Positions 45,247 to 55,953 are shown, counted from the first letter of the stretch. The stretch is DNA of 64,000 nt from Acidobacteriota bacterium (GCA_029263295.1 JAJCXT010000029.1:26832-90831); one strand, 5' to 3'. Notes: generated by a model from the letters alone, not told the origin. Made by a program: numbers and translations.

Positions 45247-48200
45247 GCCGCCCTACCCGCCGCGCCCAGGGCCTCGCCCAGGGCCTCGATGAGCCACTCG
45301 CACGACGCGGCGATTGCCGCCACCTGGACCTCGGCGCCAGAGAGGTCGCCGACACTGGCCTGTTCCTCGATCACTCGACAACGCTCGGCGAGCCGCAACC
45401 CGCCGAGTTGGGCACTGCTCGACTTGAGCTTGTGGGCGGCAAAGCGAGCGGCCTCGAAGTCGCCATCTGCGACCGCCTGGCTCATTGCCTGGACGAGCTC
45501 CCGAGACTCCGGGACGTAGTTGTCGACGGCCTGGCTCAACAGGTTGGGCTGACCCTGCTCGAGAACCGAGAGGAGCCTCCCGACGGTGGCCGCGTCCAGA
45601 GCCGGCTCGCCGGGGTCGTCGGGCTTCGCGTCCGCAGCCCGCACGGAGTCCATGGTCTCCGGTAGCCAGCGCGCGAGCACGGTGCGCAGTTGCTCGGGCG
45701 TGTAGGGTTTCGAAAGGAAGTCGCTCATGCCGGCTTCCATGCAGCGGTCCCGGTACTCATCGTGAGCGTTTGCAGTGAGCGCTACTATGGGCGGCACGGG
45801 TACACCCGTCGCGGCCACCCTGTCCAACAGGCGCGACGTCGCTTCGAAGCCGTCCATTATCGGCATCTCGCAGTCCATCAGGATCAGGTCATACGCGCCT
45901 GTCGCAGCCTTGAGCAGCGCTTCCGAGCCGTTCGCGGCCGAGGCAGTCTCGCAGCCAATCATCTCGAGTAGCCCCTCCGCGACTTGCCGGTTGACCGTGC
46001 TGTCCTCGACTAGAAGCACGCGCCCACGAATCTTCCTAGTCTCCGCGCGAGCGCGCGGCGGCGGCGCCACGGCCGCACCCGACTTCTCTGCCGCGATTAC
46101 CGCCGTCAGCGTGTCGAGCAGGAGTGCCTGACGCACAGGCTTGCCGAGAGAGACGCAAATGCCATGGCGACAAGTTTCTGAGCAATCGAGATACAGCCCG
46201 GCGGAGGTCAACATTACTCGGGGTACCGTCGCGATGAGCGGATCGGCCTCGATCGCCGCCGCCAACTCGAGCCCGTTCATTCCAGGCATGTTCATGTCCA
46301 GGATCGTCAAGTCGAATGCGTCGCCGTTATTGGCTGCCCGACGGAGCGTGGCCAGGGCGCTCTCCCCATCTTCCACAGCGGCCCAGCGCATCTGCCAACT
46401 TTCGAGGTGATGGCCGAGGATATTGCGGTTGGTGGCGCTGTCATCGACTACCAGAACCCTCAGGCCACGGAGCGTGGTGCCGCGATCGGCATCCGCGGCG
46501 ACCGCGGCAACCTGCTGGCGAAACCTGGAGGTGAACGAGAAGAGGCTACCCTTGCCCGGCTCGCTTTCCACGCGCAGCTCGCCACCCATTGCCTCAACCA
46601 GGTCACGGGCAAGCGCGAGGCCGAGCCCGCTGCCGCCGAACCTCCGAGTCGTGGAGGCGTCGGCTTGTGAGAAGACATCGAAGATCTTGTCGAGCGCTTT
46701 CGCAGGGATCCCGATTCCTGTGTCACTCACAGCGCAGTGAAGCATGAGGTCGCCCCCCGGTAGCGCCTCGGCCCTGACAGTAAGAATGACCTCACCTTCA
46801 TCGGTGAACTTGATGGCGTTGTCGACGAGGTTGACCAGTACCTGGCGGAAGCGCATTGCGTCGCCACACAACGCGGTGGGCACATCCGGCCTGATATCGC
46901 AGAGAAGCTCCACCTGTTTGCGCTGTGCCCTTTCGGCAAGCACCTCGACGATGTCCTCGATCTCCTCCCACAGGTCGAAATCGGCCCACTCGATCTCGAG
47001 TTTTCCCGCATCGATCTTGGAGACGTCCAGGACGTCGTTTACCAAGCGCAGGAGCGCGTGGCCGGATCGTCGAAGGGTCTCAGCGAAGCGCTTCTGCCGG
47101 TCGCTCAATGGCGTTTGCAGCATTAACTCGTTCATTCCGAGAATGCCGTTGATCGGAGTGCGAATCTCGTGGCTCATGCGCGCCAGGAACTCCGACTTGG
47201 CGCGGTTGGCCGCTTCGGCCGAGTGCTTCTCCCGCAGGACGCGACGAAGGCGGATCCCGTGGGCCGCGCGGAGCGCCGCCGAGATCAACAAGAGCCCCAG
47301 CCCCCATACCCAAGGCGATTGGTAGAGACCAGGTAGAACCACGAACTCGAAGCGCGCAGGCTGCGAGCGCGGAGCACCTCCGGCCCAGGCCTCAACCTCG
47401 AAGACGTACTCTCCGGCCGCCAGGCTGGCATAGGAGATCATGCGTTCGGTCGTTCTCGGCGACCATGTCTCGTCGAGACCGAGCAGCCGGTAGCGGAAAG
47501 AGATGTCGTCCTCGTCCACGAAGCTCAGTCCGACGAAGTTGAACGAGACGCTATTGTGCGATCGATCCAGCTCCTGGCCGGGGACGAGAGCGTCCTTCAG
47601 CCCGCGAGCCGTCCCGCGCTCGATGGTGACCAGCGGCGGTATCAGCGAACGGCCTTCAAGCTCCGGGAAGAAGCGCATCAGGCCAGCTCCGGTGCCGAAC
47701 CACAGCGTTCCGCCGGAGTCCTCGAGCGCCGCGCCCAGCGAACCCTCGAGGTCGACGAGACCGTCGCCGCCGTCGAAATGTACGAAACCGCTACCGTCCC
47801 ATCGGTCGAGACCGCGATTCGTGTAGAACCAGACCCGCTGTTGGCTGTCGACCAGCGTCTGCCAGACGAAATCGTTGGCGAGCCCCTCGGTCGTCGATAT
47901 CCGAACCACCTCGCCGTACGGATCGAAGCGGAACGCGCCGAGACCGTTCGTGCCGACCCACATACCTCCGGCCGGGTCGGCTGTTATTTCCCAGACGGCG
48001 ACCTTCGCCAGATCTTGTTCGAAGCCGATCACTTCCGTCTTTCCGTCGGCGTAGGCAAAGACTCCGTGCTGGTCTGTTGCCACCCACAGACGACCCTGAT
48101 CGTCGGTCGCGAGATCGTTCACGCTGACGTCCTCGAAGCTCTCCAGGCCCGGCGGTCGCTCCACGCGCCCGGCATCGAGCCAGCGGAGTAGCCCATGCTC

Positions 48201-49499
48201 CGTGCCGACCCAGACCGCCCCGGAAGGACCGACGTGGATGCTGCTGACCTTGGATGAGGTTGTTGCCATCTGGGCCGTCACGACGCCTTCGCGCCAATGG
48301 AAGAGCCCGTTTTCGGTACCGATTAGCACCGTGCCATCGGCAAGTGGCTCGGCGACATAGCTGAGTCGGCTCGTGAGTCCCTGCTCGGGGCCGATGGTCC
48401 AAATCCGCTCATCCGGTTCGATCACAGCTACGCCGTTGCGAGTGCTGAGCCATATCCGAGCGGCAGAGTCCTCGCGGATGCTACGAACGAAGTTGTGAGG
48501 CAGACCTTCCTGCATCGTGTACGCCCTGAAGGGTCCCGAGACCAACCTGGCGAGACCGTCGTCGGTTCCGAGCCAAAGGCTCGACTCGCGATCCACGAAT
48601 ACTTGCCAGACCTGACTGCTTGGCAGTCCGTGCGTACGGTCGATTAGCTGGAGTCGTCCATCCGCGACGCGCAACACTCCACCCATCGTGCCGAACCACA
48701 AAACGCCATCGGCATCGATGACCCCATGCTGGATATGGCGCGCTTCGGGTGTGCCGAGCGCGCTCGAATTCAGCTTGGCAAAGCCTCGCTCATCGCCGGT
48801 GAGCAGACCGGTCTCGGTGCCCACCCAAAGCGTCCCCTTGGTGTCCTCGACGATTGCGTGAATCGTCGTCGCATCGGGAATCCCCTCGGTAATCGCGACG
48901 AAACCGCCCCCCTCGAAAACCGCCAGGCCGTTAGATGTCCCGGCCCAAAGCCGGCCGAGCCGATCGCGGGCCAGAGCCAAGACCCGACGGCCCGGCAAGC
49001 CGTGCTCGGCATCGAAGCGCTGGTCTCCGCCGGCGCCAACGCGTACAAGGCCGTCGTCCGTGCCGACCCAGAGAGTCCCGTCTGCGTCGAGATGGAGGCT
49101 GTTCACCCCGTCCGAGCGACCCGATAGAGCGATCGGCTCGAACTTGTCTCCATCGAAGACAGCCAGGCCGCGCGGAGTCCCGACGATGACCTCACCGTTG
49201 GCGTTCTCGCCGATCGCATTGATCGTGCCATCGGGGAGCCCATCGGCGAGGCCGAAACCCGTGAAGCGGACGCCATCGTATCGGGCCACGCCGCTATACG
49301 TTCCGGCCCAGATGTAACCTTGCTGATCCTGAAAGACCGAGAGGGCCTGCACCTGCGGTAGGCCCTCGCTGCCCGTGTATCGACGGAACTGGTACTGCTG
49401 CCCCGACGCCGGGGCAGCGAAGAACAACGTCAGGGCACAAGCGAGGGTCGCCCGACCGAAGCGACCGTTCACGAATCGCAGGTGACGGGGGGATTGCAT
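45243..49499 (-). CDS. Hybrid two-component sensor kinase with periplasmic propeller, two REC and HPt
   Basis: 1418 aa. Signal peptide, then a periplasmic two-component-regulator propeller of ~14 repeats ([17 protein letters not shown] blades) and a Y_Y_Y domain. One transmembrane helix ([19 protein letters not shown], about residue 735) leads to a HisKA domain (H777 in [14 protein letters not shown]), an HATPase domain ([26 protein letters not shown]), two receiver domains (phospho-acceptors in LDMNMPG and MDCEMPI) and a C-terminal HPt (H1356 in [14 protein letters not shown]). This is the HTCS/BaeS-like phosphorelay architecture used for sensing polysaccharides or other envelope cues. It is coupled to the GGDEF-EAL protein downstream. 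Confidence 0.94.
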   Translation of the reverse strand: MQSPRHLRFVNGRFGRATLACALTLFFAAPASGQQYQFRRYTGSEGLPQVQALSVFQDQQGYIWAGTYSGVARYDGVRFTGFGLADGLPDGTINAIGENANGEVIVGTPRGLAVFDGDKFEPIALSGRSDGVNSLHLDADGTLWVGTDDGLVRVGAGGDQRFDAEHGLPGRRVLALARDRLGRLWAGTSNGLAVFEGGGFVAITEGIPDATTIHAIVEDTKGTLWVGTETGLLTGDERGFAKLNSSALGTPEARHIQHGVIDADGVLWFGTMGGVLRVADGRLQLIDRTHGLPSSQVWQVFVDRESSLWLGTDDGLARLVSGPFRAYTMQEGLPHNFVRSIREDSAARIWLSTRNGVAVIEPDERIWTIGPEQGLTSRLSYVAEPLADGTVLIGTENGLFHWREGVVTAQMATTSSKVSSIHVGPSGAVWVGTEHGLLRWLDAGRVERPPGLESFEDVSVNDLATDDQGRLWVATDQHGVFAYADGKTEVIGFEQDLAKVAVWEITADPAGGMWVGTNGLGAFRFDPYGEVVRISTTEGLANDFVWQTLVDSQQRVWFYTNRGLDRWDGSGFVHFDGGDGLVDLEGSLGAALEDSGGTLWFGTGAGLMRFFPELEGRSLIPPLVTIERGTARGLKDALVPGQELDRSHNSVSFNFVGLSFVDEDDISFRYRLLGLDETWSPRTTERMISYASLAAGEYVFEVEAWAGGAPRSQPARFEFVVLPGLYQSPWVWGLGLLLISAALRAAHGIRLRRVLREKHSAEAANRAKSEFLARMSHEIRTPINGILGMNELMLQTPLSDRQKRFAETLRRSGHALLRLVNDVLDVSKIDAGKLEIEWADFDLWEEIEDIVEVLAERAQRKQVELLCDIRPDVPTALCGDAMRFRQVLVNLVDNAIKFTDEGEVILTVRAEALPGGDLMLHCAVSDTGIGIPAKALDKIFDVFSQADASTTRRFGGSGLGLALARDLVEAMGGELRVESEPGKGSLFSFTSRFRQQVAAVAADADRGTTLRGLRVLVVDDSATNRNILGHHLESWQMRWAAVEDGESALATLRRAANNGDAFDLTILDMNMPGMNGLELAAAIEADPLIATVPRVMLTSAGLYLDCSETCRHGICVSLGKPVRQALLLDTLTAVIAAEKSGAAVAPPPRARAETRKIRGRVLLVEDSTVNRQVAEGLLEMIGCETASAANGSEALLKAATGAYDLILMDCEMPIMDGFEATSRLLDRVAATGVPVPPIVALTANAHDEYRDRCMEAGMSDFLSKPYTPEQLRTVLARWLPETMDSVRAADAKPDDPGEPALDAATVGRLLSVLEQGQPNLLSQAVDNYVPESRELVQAMSQAVADGDFEAARFAAHKLKSSSAQLGGLRLAERCRVIEEQASVGDLSGAEVQVAAIAASCEWLIEALGEALGAAGRAA

Positions 49500-49780
49500 C
49501 TAAACGTTCCTAACGGCTTTCCCTGCCGTTTGGTTCGGACACACAGGCAATACGAGGCATCGGCAACTCAGGACCCGGAGGGGCACCACCGAGGCCGTTT
49601 CTGACTTTGGATAGTGTCTAATAGCATTCACTGTCCTTGAGTACGTAGATGTGACCATCCGTAGGTATAGCAAGTTCAGTCATACTTACGCAAGCAAGTA
49701 ATACTTCGTCCGCTTTCGTTCAACCAGGCGACCACGAAATCTACGGGTGTCGAATCGAGTCGACGTCGCCGCTCGTAGGA
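49500..49780. other. Intergenic promoter region
   Basis: 281 nt before the hybrid-kinase gene, which reads leftward. The AT-rich half contains GTAGGTAT (49661-49668) facing ATACTTAC (49682-49689) and a small palindrome AAGTA-A-TACTT (49695-49705). No gene is supported. Confidence 0.4.
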
Positions 49781-51343
49781 TCAGCGTTTCTGCAGCGCGA
49801 TCCGCTGATGCGGATAATCGAAGGTCAGGCTCAGGTCGCGCAAGATATTGACGCCGACGGTTCCGAACGCATAGGGGTCGGCCATGCCTCCCGCCTTATC
49901 GAGACTGAGGCGTACCGGAAGGTCGGTGTATCGGTGGCCGGCAAGTTCGACCCACGCTAGCCGGCTCGGGACGTAGCGGGAAGAGCCGCCGGCGCCCGTG
50001 AAACTGTTCGTCGCGCCAGTGCGCCCATCGAGCAGCGACAAGCGTTCCACGGTGGGCGAGTGCATGACGAGCGTCGTGTTGGCAGCGCCGGTATCGAGCA
50101 TGAAGAGTCCCCAGTGATCGCCTTCGACGCCTCCTCGAACAAGCGGGCGTTTCCCGTGAAGCACCAGCGGTTGCCATTCGGGCTGCGCACCAGACCCACC
50201 GGCCGAGTCGAGCAGTCGCACATCCGGTGCTGCGAGGTCGAATTCGACCCGCGCACGGATCAGAATATCCCAGCCGATGACACCCTCGATTTCGCGCAGC
50301 GCAGGCGCCACCGCGCCTAGATCCATCTCGAGGAAGACCAGGCCTTCCACGGTCATCGGGCCGAGTCGAAATGAGTCGCTGGCGCGCAGAGTCGTCGTCG
50401 CGACGTTCGCTCCGGAGCCGGCCAGCACGCTCTTCCCGATTGCCTTCAGACCGAGTCGCTTCGCGGCGGCGGGAGTGATGACCGAAGCTCCCGCGCCCGA
50501 GTCAAGAATGAACCAGCCGGTTTCCTTTCCGTCGATGACGGGCTTCACCACGATATGGCCCGTGCTGATACGGCGCAGCTCGAGCCGGGAAGGTCGCGAC
50601 GAATCGAACGAAGCGTCTCCGATGCCCTGCGGCATTCGCGACAGCTCCTCAACGCTGCAGGCAAGGATCTCGGCGTCTTGTACCCGGAATTCATCGGCGA
50701 GTCCGGCCTCGTGGACCACCTTGATGACGTGCGGGAGGTTCAGGCCGCCCACCGGACGATAGTCGGAGTATTCGACCGAGGCGTCGACCGCGAACGTCTT
50801 GAGATCGACCCGCGCTGGAAGGTGGGTCTGCCGGTCCAAGGTGATGTCCGCTTCGAGCCACCCGTTCTCCAGTCCCAGCTCGACACGGAAGCCGGAACCC
50901 ACGTTCTCGGGCTCATGTATGACGACCGCGGCGTCCGGAGAGAGCCAGTAGCCGGTGTCGAACCAGACTCCCAACTGGAAAGCCTCCTTCATGAGCAGTT
51001 CCAGTTCGAACACCGCGCTCTGAGCGTCGCGCTGCCACACCTGGTTGCCGTCTGAGGCCACGAGCGTCGCAAGGGGTCCGTCGATCGAGTGGCGGAACGA
51101 CCCGTCTGGGCCGAGCAGCAACGCGTACGTGGTTTCCGTTCCGCGGAACCTGGCGTCACCCTGGATCGACAGGCACTGTCCGCCAGACGGTAGGTGAGCC
51201 GAGCCGGCGGCGCGCCGAATCTCCGCAAGCGTAGGTGCCGGCGTCGTATCGCCAGCGAGCGTAGAGAGCGTCGCCCAGCTGAAGATCGCGACCGCTAGGG
51301 TTCCCGCGGCGGTCAACCATCGAACTCGAGACCGAGGCATCAT
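49781..51343 (-). CDS. Two-lobed retropepsin-like aspartic protease, secreted
   Basis: 520 aa. N-terminal signal/anchor (VRWLTAAGTLAVAIFSWATL). Residues ~45-250 are an outer-membrane-lipoprotein-like beta domain. Two aspartyl-protease lobes follow: WFILDSGAGASVI (Asp281) and LFMLDTGAANTTL (Asp417), each with the hydrophobic strand after it (VIGWDIL, VGVNIL). Bacterial retropepsin-like proteins usually have one lobe and dimerise; two lobes in one chain would make a self-contained site like pepsin. The flap details cannot be judged by eye. Confidence 0.85.
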   Translation of the reverse strand: MMPRSRVRWLTAAGTLAVAIFSWATLSTLAGDTTPAPTLAEIRRAAGSAHLPSGGQCLSIQGDARFRGTETTYALLLGPDGSFRHSIDGPLATLVASDGNQVWQRDAQSAVFELELLMKEAFQLGVWFDTGYWLSPDAAVVIHEPENVGSGFRVELGLENGWLEADITLDRQTHLPARVDLKTFAVDASVEYSDYRPVGGLNLPHVIKVVHEAGLADEFRVQDAEILACSVEELSRMPQGIGDASFDSSRPSRLELRRISTGHIVVKPVIDGKETGWFILDSGAGASVITPAAAKRLGLKAIGKSVLAGSGANVATTTLRASDSFRLGPMTVEGLVFLEMDLGAVAPALREIEGVIGWDILIRARVEFDLAAPDVRLLDSAGGSGAQPEWQPLVLHGKRPLVRGGVEGDHWGLFMLDTGAANTTLVMHSPTVERLSLLDGRTGATNSFTGAGGSSRYVPSRLAWVELAGHRYTDLPVRLSLDKAGGMADPYAFGTVGVNILRDLSLTFDYPHQRIALQKR

Positions 51344-51587
51344 TTCGCCTGACAGGGGGATCGGAGACTTCGTCGTACTTGCTGCTACGGAGTGGTGGCC
51401 TCAGGGTTTCGCGGCGCGCGCGGGAGCGTCAGGGCGCTTACTACCGACCGTCCCACCAACTCGACTGCCGCCCGGGACAAGCCGGCGACTCAGTTCTCGC
51501 GGCTGGTGATGAGCTGGAGTATGACCGTAGCGCGCGTAACGCCTAGCACGGCCTGCGGCTCCACGCGCTAGACACGAGCCGGTCCCC
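51344..51587. other. Gene-free stretch
   Basis: 244 nt between divergent genes. No terminator, RNA or dyad stands out; it presumably holds both promoters. Confidence 0.4.
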
Positions 51588-51628
51588 TCCCCAGGACTCC
51601 CCAGGACTCCCCAGGAAATCCCCAGGAC
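51588..51628. repeat. TCCCCAGGAC tandem repeat containing Shine-Dalgarno-like AGGA
   Basis: Four consecutive copies of a ten-base unit (TCCCCAGGAC). The third is one base longer and its end is altered to AAA. Each copy carries AGGA. The last AGGA (51624-51627) lies 7 nt before the ATG at 51635 and is the likely ribosome site of the next gene. Confidence 0.85.
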
Positions 51629-51634
51629 AGACTC

Positions 51635-52540
51635 ATGAGCAGAAGTGCGCGATTCGTACAGCTTCTCACTCTCTCCAGCGCGGCCTTGGTGGCCGCTCTG
51701 ACAATCCCTGCGACCGCTCTGGCGCAGGGCTCACCGACCTACGACAGCGACCAGACTCGCGTACTGGTCGAGTCCATGATCGATGCCCACGGCGGTCTTG
51801 ATCGTTGGTGGGCGGCGCCCTCGTTCGACTACACGGTGGCCATGTATCTGGCGGCCATGCCCGTCGGTGAAGATGCTGGCCGTCGGCATGCGGATAACTG
51901 GCGCTTCTATCGCGTCGCGATCGAACCCCGTTCCAGCCGCGGCTACGTGAGCTTGCCCGGTGAGGGAACGGGCGACGTCCACGTGGGCCACGATGGCAAG
52001 CAGGTGTGGCGTCGCCCCTACAGCTTCGACGTTCAGCGGTTCCGCGACAACCCGATGCAGTTGCTGTACTACCACTACTCGATGCTTAGCCTGCCGTGGC
52101 TAACGCAGCAAGAAGGAGTAAACATCGCCCGCGCCGACGATGCCGAACTTCAGGGCAAGGCCGGCCTGTTCGCGGCAGTCGACCTGACGTTCGCGCCCGA
52201 GGGCAAGACCCACGGTGGCTACTACCGGCTATTCATCGACAAGGAGTCGGCGCGGCTGTCCGGTTGGGTCGCTACCACGCCCTACCCACTCCTGCCCGGT
52301 GCTGTGCTACCCGAGGAGCTCGGCGGCAACGGGCGGCCGAACATGTTCCGTGTCGTCGACGACTGGATGGATGCCGACGGCCTGCTGATTCCGCAGGCCT
52401 ACAACACCTTCATGATTACGGCCGACGGCGCGCACCTCGCCGGCACGCACCTGGTTGTGGAGCCGTCGTTCAGTTCCGAACTGCGCACGCAGTTGTTGGC
52501 CCGGCCCGCAGACGCCGAGATCGTGTTGCCTCGCCGCTAG
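51635..52540 (+). CDS. Secreted protein with LolA/LolB-like beta fold
   Basis: 301 aa with a signal peptide (cleavage near ALAQG). The mature part begins with a helix (VLVESMIDAHGGLDRWWAAPSF) and then alternating strands (WRFYRVAIEPRSSRGYVSL, GGYYRLFIDKESARLSGWV), consistent with outer-membrane-lipoprotein-carrier-like folds of unknown function. No catalytic motif. The start is fixed by the AGGA repeat just upstream. Confidence 0.8.
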   Translation: MSRSARFVQLLTLSSAALVAALTIPATALAQGSPTYDSDQTRVLVESMIDAHGGLDRWWAAPSFDYTVAMYLAAMPVGEDAGRRHADNWRFYRVAIEPRSSRGYVSLPGEGTGDVHVGHDGKQVWRRPYSFDVQRFRDNPMQLLYYHYSMLSLPWLTQQEGVNIARADDAELQGKAGLFAAVDLTFAPEGKTHGGYYRLFIDKESARLSGWVATTPYPLLPGAVLPEELGGNGRPNMFRVVDDWMDADGLLIPQAYNTFMITADGAHLAGTHLVVEPSFSSELRTQLLARPADAEIVLPRR

Positions 52541-52651
52541 GCTCGGACAGCGTCGCCCCCATCGCCGCCGTGGCTGAACACCGCCAGCCACGGCGGCTTC
52601 GAGCGCGGGCCTTTGGGACCTGGAGCGAGTTCGTCCGAGTGCGCGCGCCCC

Positions 52652-53557
52652 CTACAGCTTGGGGATCTCGATGCTTACGCGGGTGCCGCGATCGATCTCG
52701 GAGCGAATCCACATGCGGCCGCCGAACTGCTTGGTCACGAAGTACGCCTTCGTGAGTCCGAAGCCACCCCCCATCGTCTTCGTACCGCCGACGTTGGCGG
52801 CGCGATGGCCGTAGTCGACGACCTGGTCCAGGTCGCTTTCGGGGATCCCGTGGCCGCTGTCCTCGACGACCAGCCGCAGGCGCGAACCGTCGTCCATCAG
52901 GCCCGCCGCGATGTCTCCGCCCGGCGCGGTGTACTTGCGAGCGTTGGCCACGAGGTCACGAAAGACGTCTTGGAGAACCGGCGGCATGTCGATGTACTTA
53001 CCCTCGGGGCTCTCGATGTCGAGGCGAACAAAGTAGTCGGAGCGTTCCTGCGCGGCGATGTTGTAGACCACGTGGTAGCGCCCCTGAGCGTTCTTCTCCA
53101 CCGCGGCGAAGAACTCGGTGAGGTTCTTCTCGAGCACAGAGATCTCGAACCGGTGCCAGCGCTCAGGATGTTCGGCGCGCGCCAGGATCTCGCGCACCCG
53201 CACCCGCAGAACCTCGAAGACCGTGACGACAATGTCAACGAGATCATCGACCTCGGGCCGCCCTTCGGTCGCTGGATACCGCGTGCGCGTTTCGTCGATG
53301 TACGTGAGGATCGTTGTGCGTAGGGTCTCCACCCCGCGAGCGTGGTCGAGTGCCTTTTCCCGATCCGCCAGCTCGTCACAAACGCTCAACACCTGCTCGA
53401 TCGCGGGCTCCAGCGCCTCGTCATCGCCCAACTCGTCGCCCAGCAGCATTAGGGTGCCGCGCAGCACCGACAGGATGTTAAGGATGCTGTGCATGTCGAG
53501 CAGGCTCGCCTGCGCGTCCGTCAACGTGAGGTCGTGGGTAATCTCCCGTTCCTGCAT
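52652..53557 (-). CDS. Soluble sensor histidine kinase
   Basis: 301 aa from the ATG at 53557, chosen for a GGGGGA site 5-6 nt upstream. No membrane segment. A helical dimerisation region carries DMHSILNILSVLRGTL, with a likely phospho-acceptor His near residue 22. The ATPase domain is complete: LVANARKYTAPGG (N box), VEDSGHGIPESDL (G1), GGGFGLTKAY (G2). A receiver partner is not nearby. Its input is unknown and presumably cytoplasmic. Confidence 0.85.
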   Translation of the reverse strand: MQEREITHDLTLTDAQASLLDMHSILNILSVLRGTLMLLGDELGDDEALEPAIEQVLSVCDELADREKALDHARGVETLRTTILTYIDETRTRYPATEGRPEVDDLVDIVVTVFEVLRVRVREILARAEHPERWHRFEISVLEKNLTEFFAAVEKNAQGRYHVVYNIAAQERSDYFVRLDIESPEGKYIDMPPVLQDVFRDLVANARKYTAPGGDIAAGLMDDGSRLRLVVEDSGHGIPESDLDQVVDYGHRAANVGGTKTMGGGFGLTKAYFVTKQFGGRMWIRSEIDRGTRVSIEIPKL

Positions 53558-53924
53558 GGCGGTCCCCCTTTGGTCGAACTGCAACGAGTTGCGCGTCGTG
53601 CTCTCACTCGCCTTCAGGTACGGGCACCTAGAACGACAAGCGACGCTCGGCGGTTCCCGTACCCGTGCCTCGTCGGAGGCGCCGATCCGAATCTTCTACA
53701 GCGATTGTACCCGCACATGTAGCATTTTGGCCGACGACAGCCGAACTCGAGATCGGCGCGCTAGCCGCGGCCTCGGGCCGGGTTGCCGATCAACTTGACG
53801 GGACGTGAACCAAGTGGCCGCAGTGCTGGCACTCCAGAGGCCCTAGTATGTGAGTGTCCGGATGGATCGATTGGCACATCGGGTCGATGAGGTTCGAGAC
53901 CTACGGTCGGCGGGCCCTCTCAAG
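53558..53924. other. Gene-free stretch with IS-end-like motif
   Basis: 367 nt between divergent genes. CCGTCAAGTTG on the minus strand (inside 53785-53803) repeats 11 nt of the IS6-like terminus; no transposase sequence follows. Nothing else is clear. Confidence 0.35.
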
Positions 53925-55115
53925 ATGAAGCGGGGGCGGATGTACAAGCGGCGCACGGGGTACTTCGTGAGGGCGGGGATCTTGTCTGTGGCCCTGCTCG
54001 CGTGCGTGGGACAGACCCGTATGGCGGGTGGCCAGCTGGGCCCGTGGGAGGGGGATTTCTCGTTCGGACCCCACCCGGTCGGGTTCCGGACCGCAGCTCT
54101 GACGCGGACGTCGTCGGAGGGGCCGCGTCAGATCGCCCTGTCGATATGGTATCCGGCTGACGCAAGCTCGGGAGCCCAGTCCCTGCGCGTGAGGGACTAC
54201 TTCCGGAGCGCCGTCCTGGAGGGACAGCTTTCTGAGACCACAGGTCTGGCGGAAGAACCGGCCTTCGCGGCTGCGATGACCGGCTCCGCGACCGCGCTCT
54301 CACCAGAGCGCGCTCGGACCGGCCTGGACGCCCCGGTGCTAGCTCGGGCGGATGCGGCCCCCGAGCCTGGCCCGTATCCGCTTGTGCTCTGGTCCAGCCG
54401 ACACGCAACGGTGCTGGCGCAGGCGCCGCTCTCCGAGGTACTGGCAAGCCACGGGTTCGTAGTAGCCACGGTGTGGTCTTCCAGCCCGCCGCTCGCATTC
54501 CTCTGGGAAGAGAAGGCACGTGAGGAGAAGCTAGCAACGATCCAGGCGCACACGGGTGACCTTGAACAAGCGCTGAGAGAACTCCGGCGGAACCCCGCTG
54601 TAGACGGAGACAATGTCATCGGCTTGGCGTGGAGCTATGGAGGACAGACCGTCGCGCGTCTCCAGGAAGTGGAACCCCGCGTGCGAGCAATCGTGGCGCT
54701 CGACGCTAACGTCGTTCCGGCGCGACCCGAAGAGTCACTGGAGTTGAAGCGCCCGCTGGTGTATCTGGTGGGGCGCGATACGTCGGGTAGGGGTTTCGAC
54801 CGACTTCAGCGCCTGACGAAGCCGTGGACCGCGATCCGACTCACGGAACTGGCTCACGGCAATTTCAACGCGCTCGAAGGTTACTTGCCCGCTGTCTTAG
54901 GAACCGACACCGTCTACTCTTGGTCGCTTGGCGGGGAGGTGGCCAGGGATGGATACCGGGCCCTGGTCCGAGTTGTCACGTCGGCCGCCCAGGCATTGGT
55001 TCGTGAGGAACCGCCATCGATGTTGCAGTTGGCGATGCTGCTAGAAGATGCGGCGGGAGCCACGCCGATCCAGGTGCTCACATCCGCTACCCCTAACGAG
55101 GGTGCTGTCCAGTGA
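53925..55115 (+). CDS. Secreted dienelactone-hydrolase-like alpha/beta hydrolase
   Basis: 396 aa from the ATG at 53925; a later in-frame ATG at 53940 and the open frame back to 53850 are alternatives. Signal peptide AGILSVALLACVG, then a PAF-acetylhydrolase/dienelactone-hydrolase-type N-terminus (FGPHPVGFRTAAL, IALSIWYPAD). The nucleophile elbow is AWSYGGQ (about residue 235) and the histidine candidate is in ELAHGNFN. The C-terminal tail beyond residue 350 is outside the fold. Likely an esterase; the substrate is unknown. Confidence 0.82.
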   Translation: MKRGRMYKRRTGYFVRAGILSVALLACVGQTRMAGGQLGPWEGDFSFGPHPVGFRTAALTRTSSEGPRQIALSIWYPADASSGAQSLRVRDYFRSAVLEGQLSETTGLAEEPAFAAAMTGSATALSPERARTGLDAPVLARADAAPEPGPYPLVLWSSRHATVLAQAPLSEVLASHGFVVATVWSSSPPLAFLWEEKAREEKLATIQAHTGDLEQALRELRRNPAVDGDNVIGLAWSYGGQTVARLQEVEPRVRAIVALDANVVPARPEESLELKRPLVYLVGRDTSGRGFDRLQRLTKPWTAIRLTELAHGNFNALEGYLPAVLGTDTVYSWSLGGEVARDGYRALVRVVTSAAQALVREEPPSMLQLAMLLEDAAGATPIQVLTSATPNEGAVQ

Positions 55116-55137
55116 GCGACGGTCGCGGGGCGGGACG

Positions 55138-55206
55138 GGCGCTGTCAAGTTACCGGCAGGCTGGCAGAGTTCCCCGACGAGCAACGATCGGGTGAGCTAG
55201 CACGCG
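55138..55206 (+). mobile_element. IS6-like element, solo 5' end
   Basis: Closely matches the transposase-side end of the element at 61164-61453: terminus, the GGCAGGCTGGCAGAGT block, then the start region of the transposase with its ATG decayed to ACG (GAGCAACGATCGG is shared, followed by GTGAGCTAGCAC against CTGAGCTACCAC). The rest of the element is missing. Confidence 0.6.
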
Positions 55207-55262
55207 TGTGGTTGACCATCGTCACAATCTTCCAGACACGGCGACAACCTGGCAGTGGCGGC

Positions 55263-55919
55263 TCAGGGCCCGGCGTCGATCAGCCGTTGGATGCGCTCCA
55301 GGCCGCACCGACGATGGGTACGCAGCAGCGCGATCGCTAGGTCGGTGTCGTCGCGCTCGATCGCGCGGGCGATCTGATCGTGCTCGTCGGCAGATGTCTG
55401 CGGGTCCGGTTCGGTCCAGTAGTAGTGGATGTAGCGCGACACCCGGGTGTAGAGCATGCGGAAGTGCGTCACGAGCACGCGGTTGCCACTTCCCGCGACC
55501 AGGCCGTCGTGCCAGGCGAAGTCCACCGCAGCGAACGCAGCGGTGTCCTTCGGCGGGCGGAGCGGGTCGAAATTGAGCGATCGCAGCTTGGCGGCGACGC
55601 CGCCCGGACCCAGCGACCGCTGGCGAATGCTCAGCACTTCGAGCTCCACCAGCACCGGATAGATCTCGTTCAAATCATGACTGCTGAGCGGCGGCAGGCG
55701 GTAGCCACGCCGCGGCACATGCTCCAGCAAGCCTTTGCTCGAGAGCCTCGCGCACGCCTCGCGGATCGGCGTGCGGCTTACGCCCAGCCGTTTGGCAATC
55801 GCGTCCTCGCGGATCCATTCCGATGCGCCGAGATCGCAGGACACAATCAGCGATTGGAGGCGTGACTCTGCGCTCGCGGCGTCCTCGGTGTGCTGCACTG
55901 GTGATACAAGGCCGGTCAT
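55263..55919 (-). CDS. GntR-family regulator, FCD subfamily
   Basis: 218 aa from the ATG at 55919. The frame is open to 56153, but that extension would cover a perfect palindromic operator and is rejected. N-terminal winged helix (IREDAIAKRLGVSRTPIREACARLSSKGLLEHVPRRGYRL), then the all-helical FCD effector domain (VELEVLSIRQRSL, DFAWHDGLVAGSGNRVL, DEHDQIARAIERDD) with the metal/ligand histidines in place. Members usually sense organic acids or sugar acids. It faces the gene at 56085 across two matching operator sites. Confidence 0.9.
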   Translation of the reverse strand: MTGLVSPVQHTEDAASAESRLQSLIVSCDLGASEWIREDAIAKRLGVSRTPIREACARLSSKGLLEHVPRRGYRLPPLSSHDLNEIYPVLVELEVLSIRQRSLGPGGVAAKLRSLNFDPLRPPKDTAAFAAVDFAWHDGLVAGSGNRVLVTHFRMLYTRVSRYIHYYWTEPDPQTSADEHDQIARAIERDDTDLAIALLRTHRRCGLERIQRLIDAGP

Positions 55920-55939
55920 ATGTGCTCCCGTACGAACAC

Positions 55940-55953
55940 TATCGTATACGATA
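55940..55953. promoter_or_regulatory. GntR operator, site 1
   Basis: TATCGTATACGATA, a perfect 14-bp palindrome 21 nt upstream of the gntR start, of the GTATAC type typical of FCD regulators. Confidence 0.8.

Noticed and set aside
49661..49705. Short dyads as an operator
   Set aside because: Arms are short and imperfect or very small, and no linked regulator makes them more than chance candidates.
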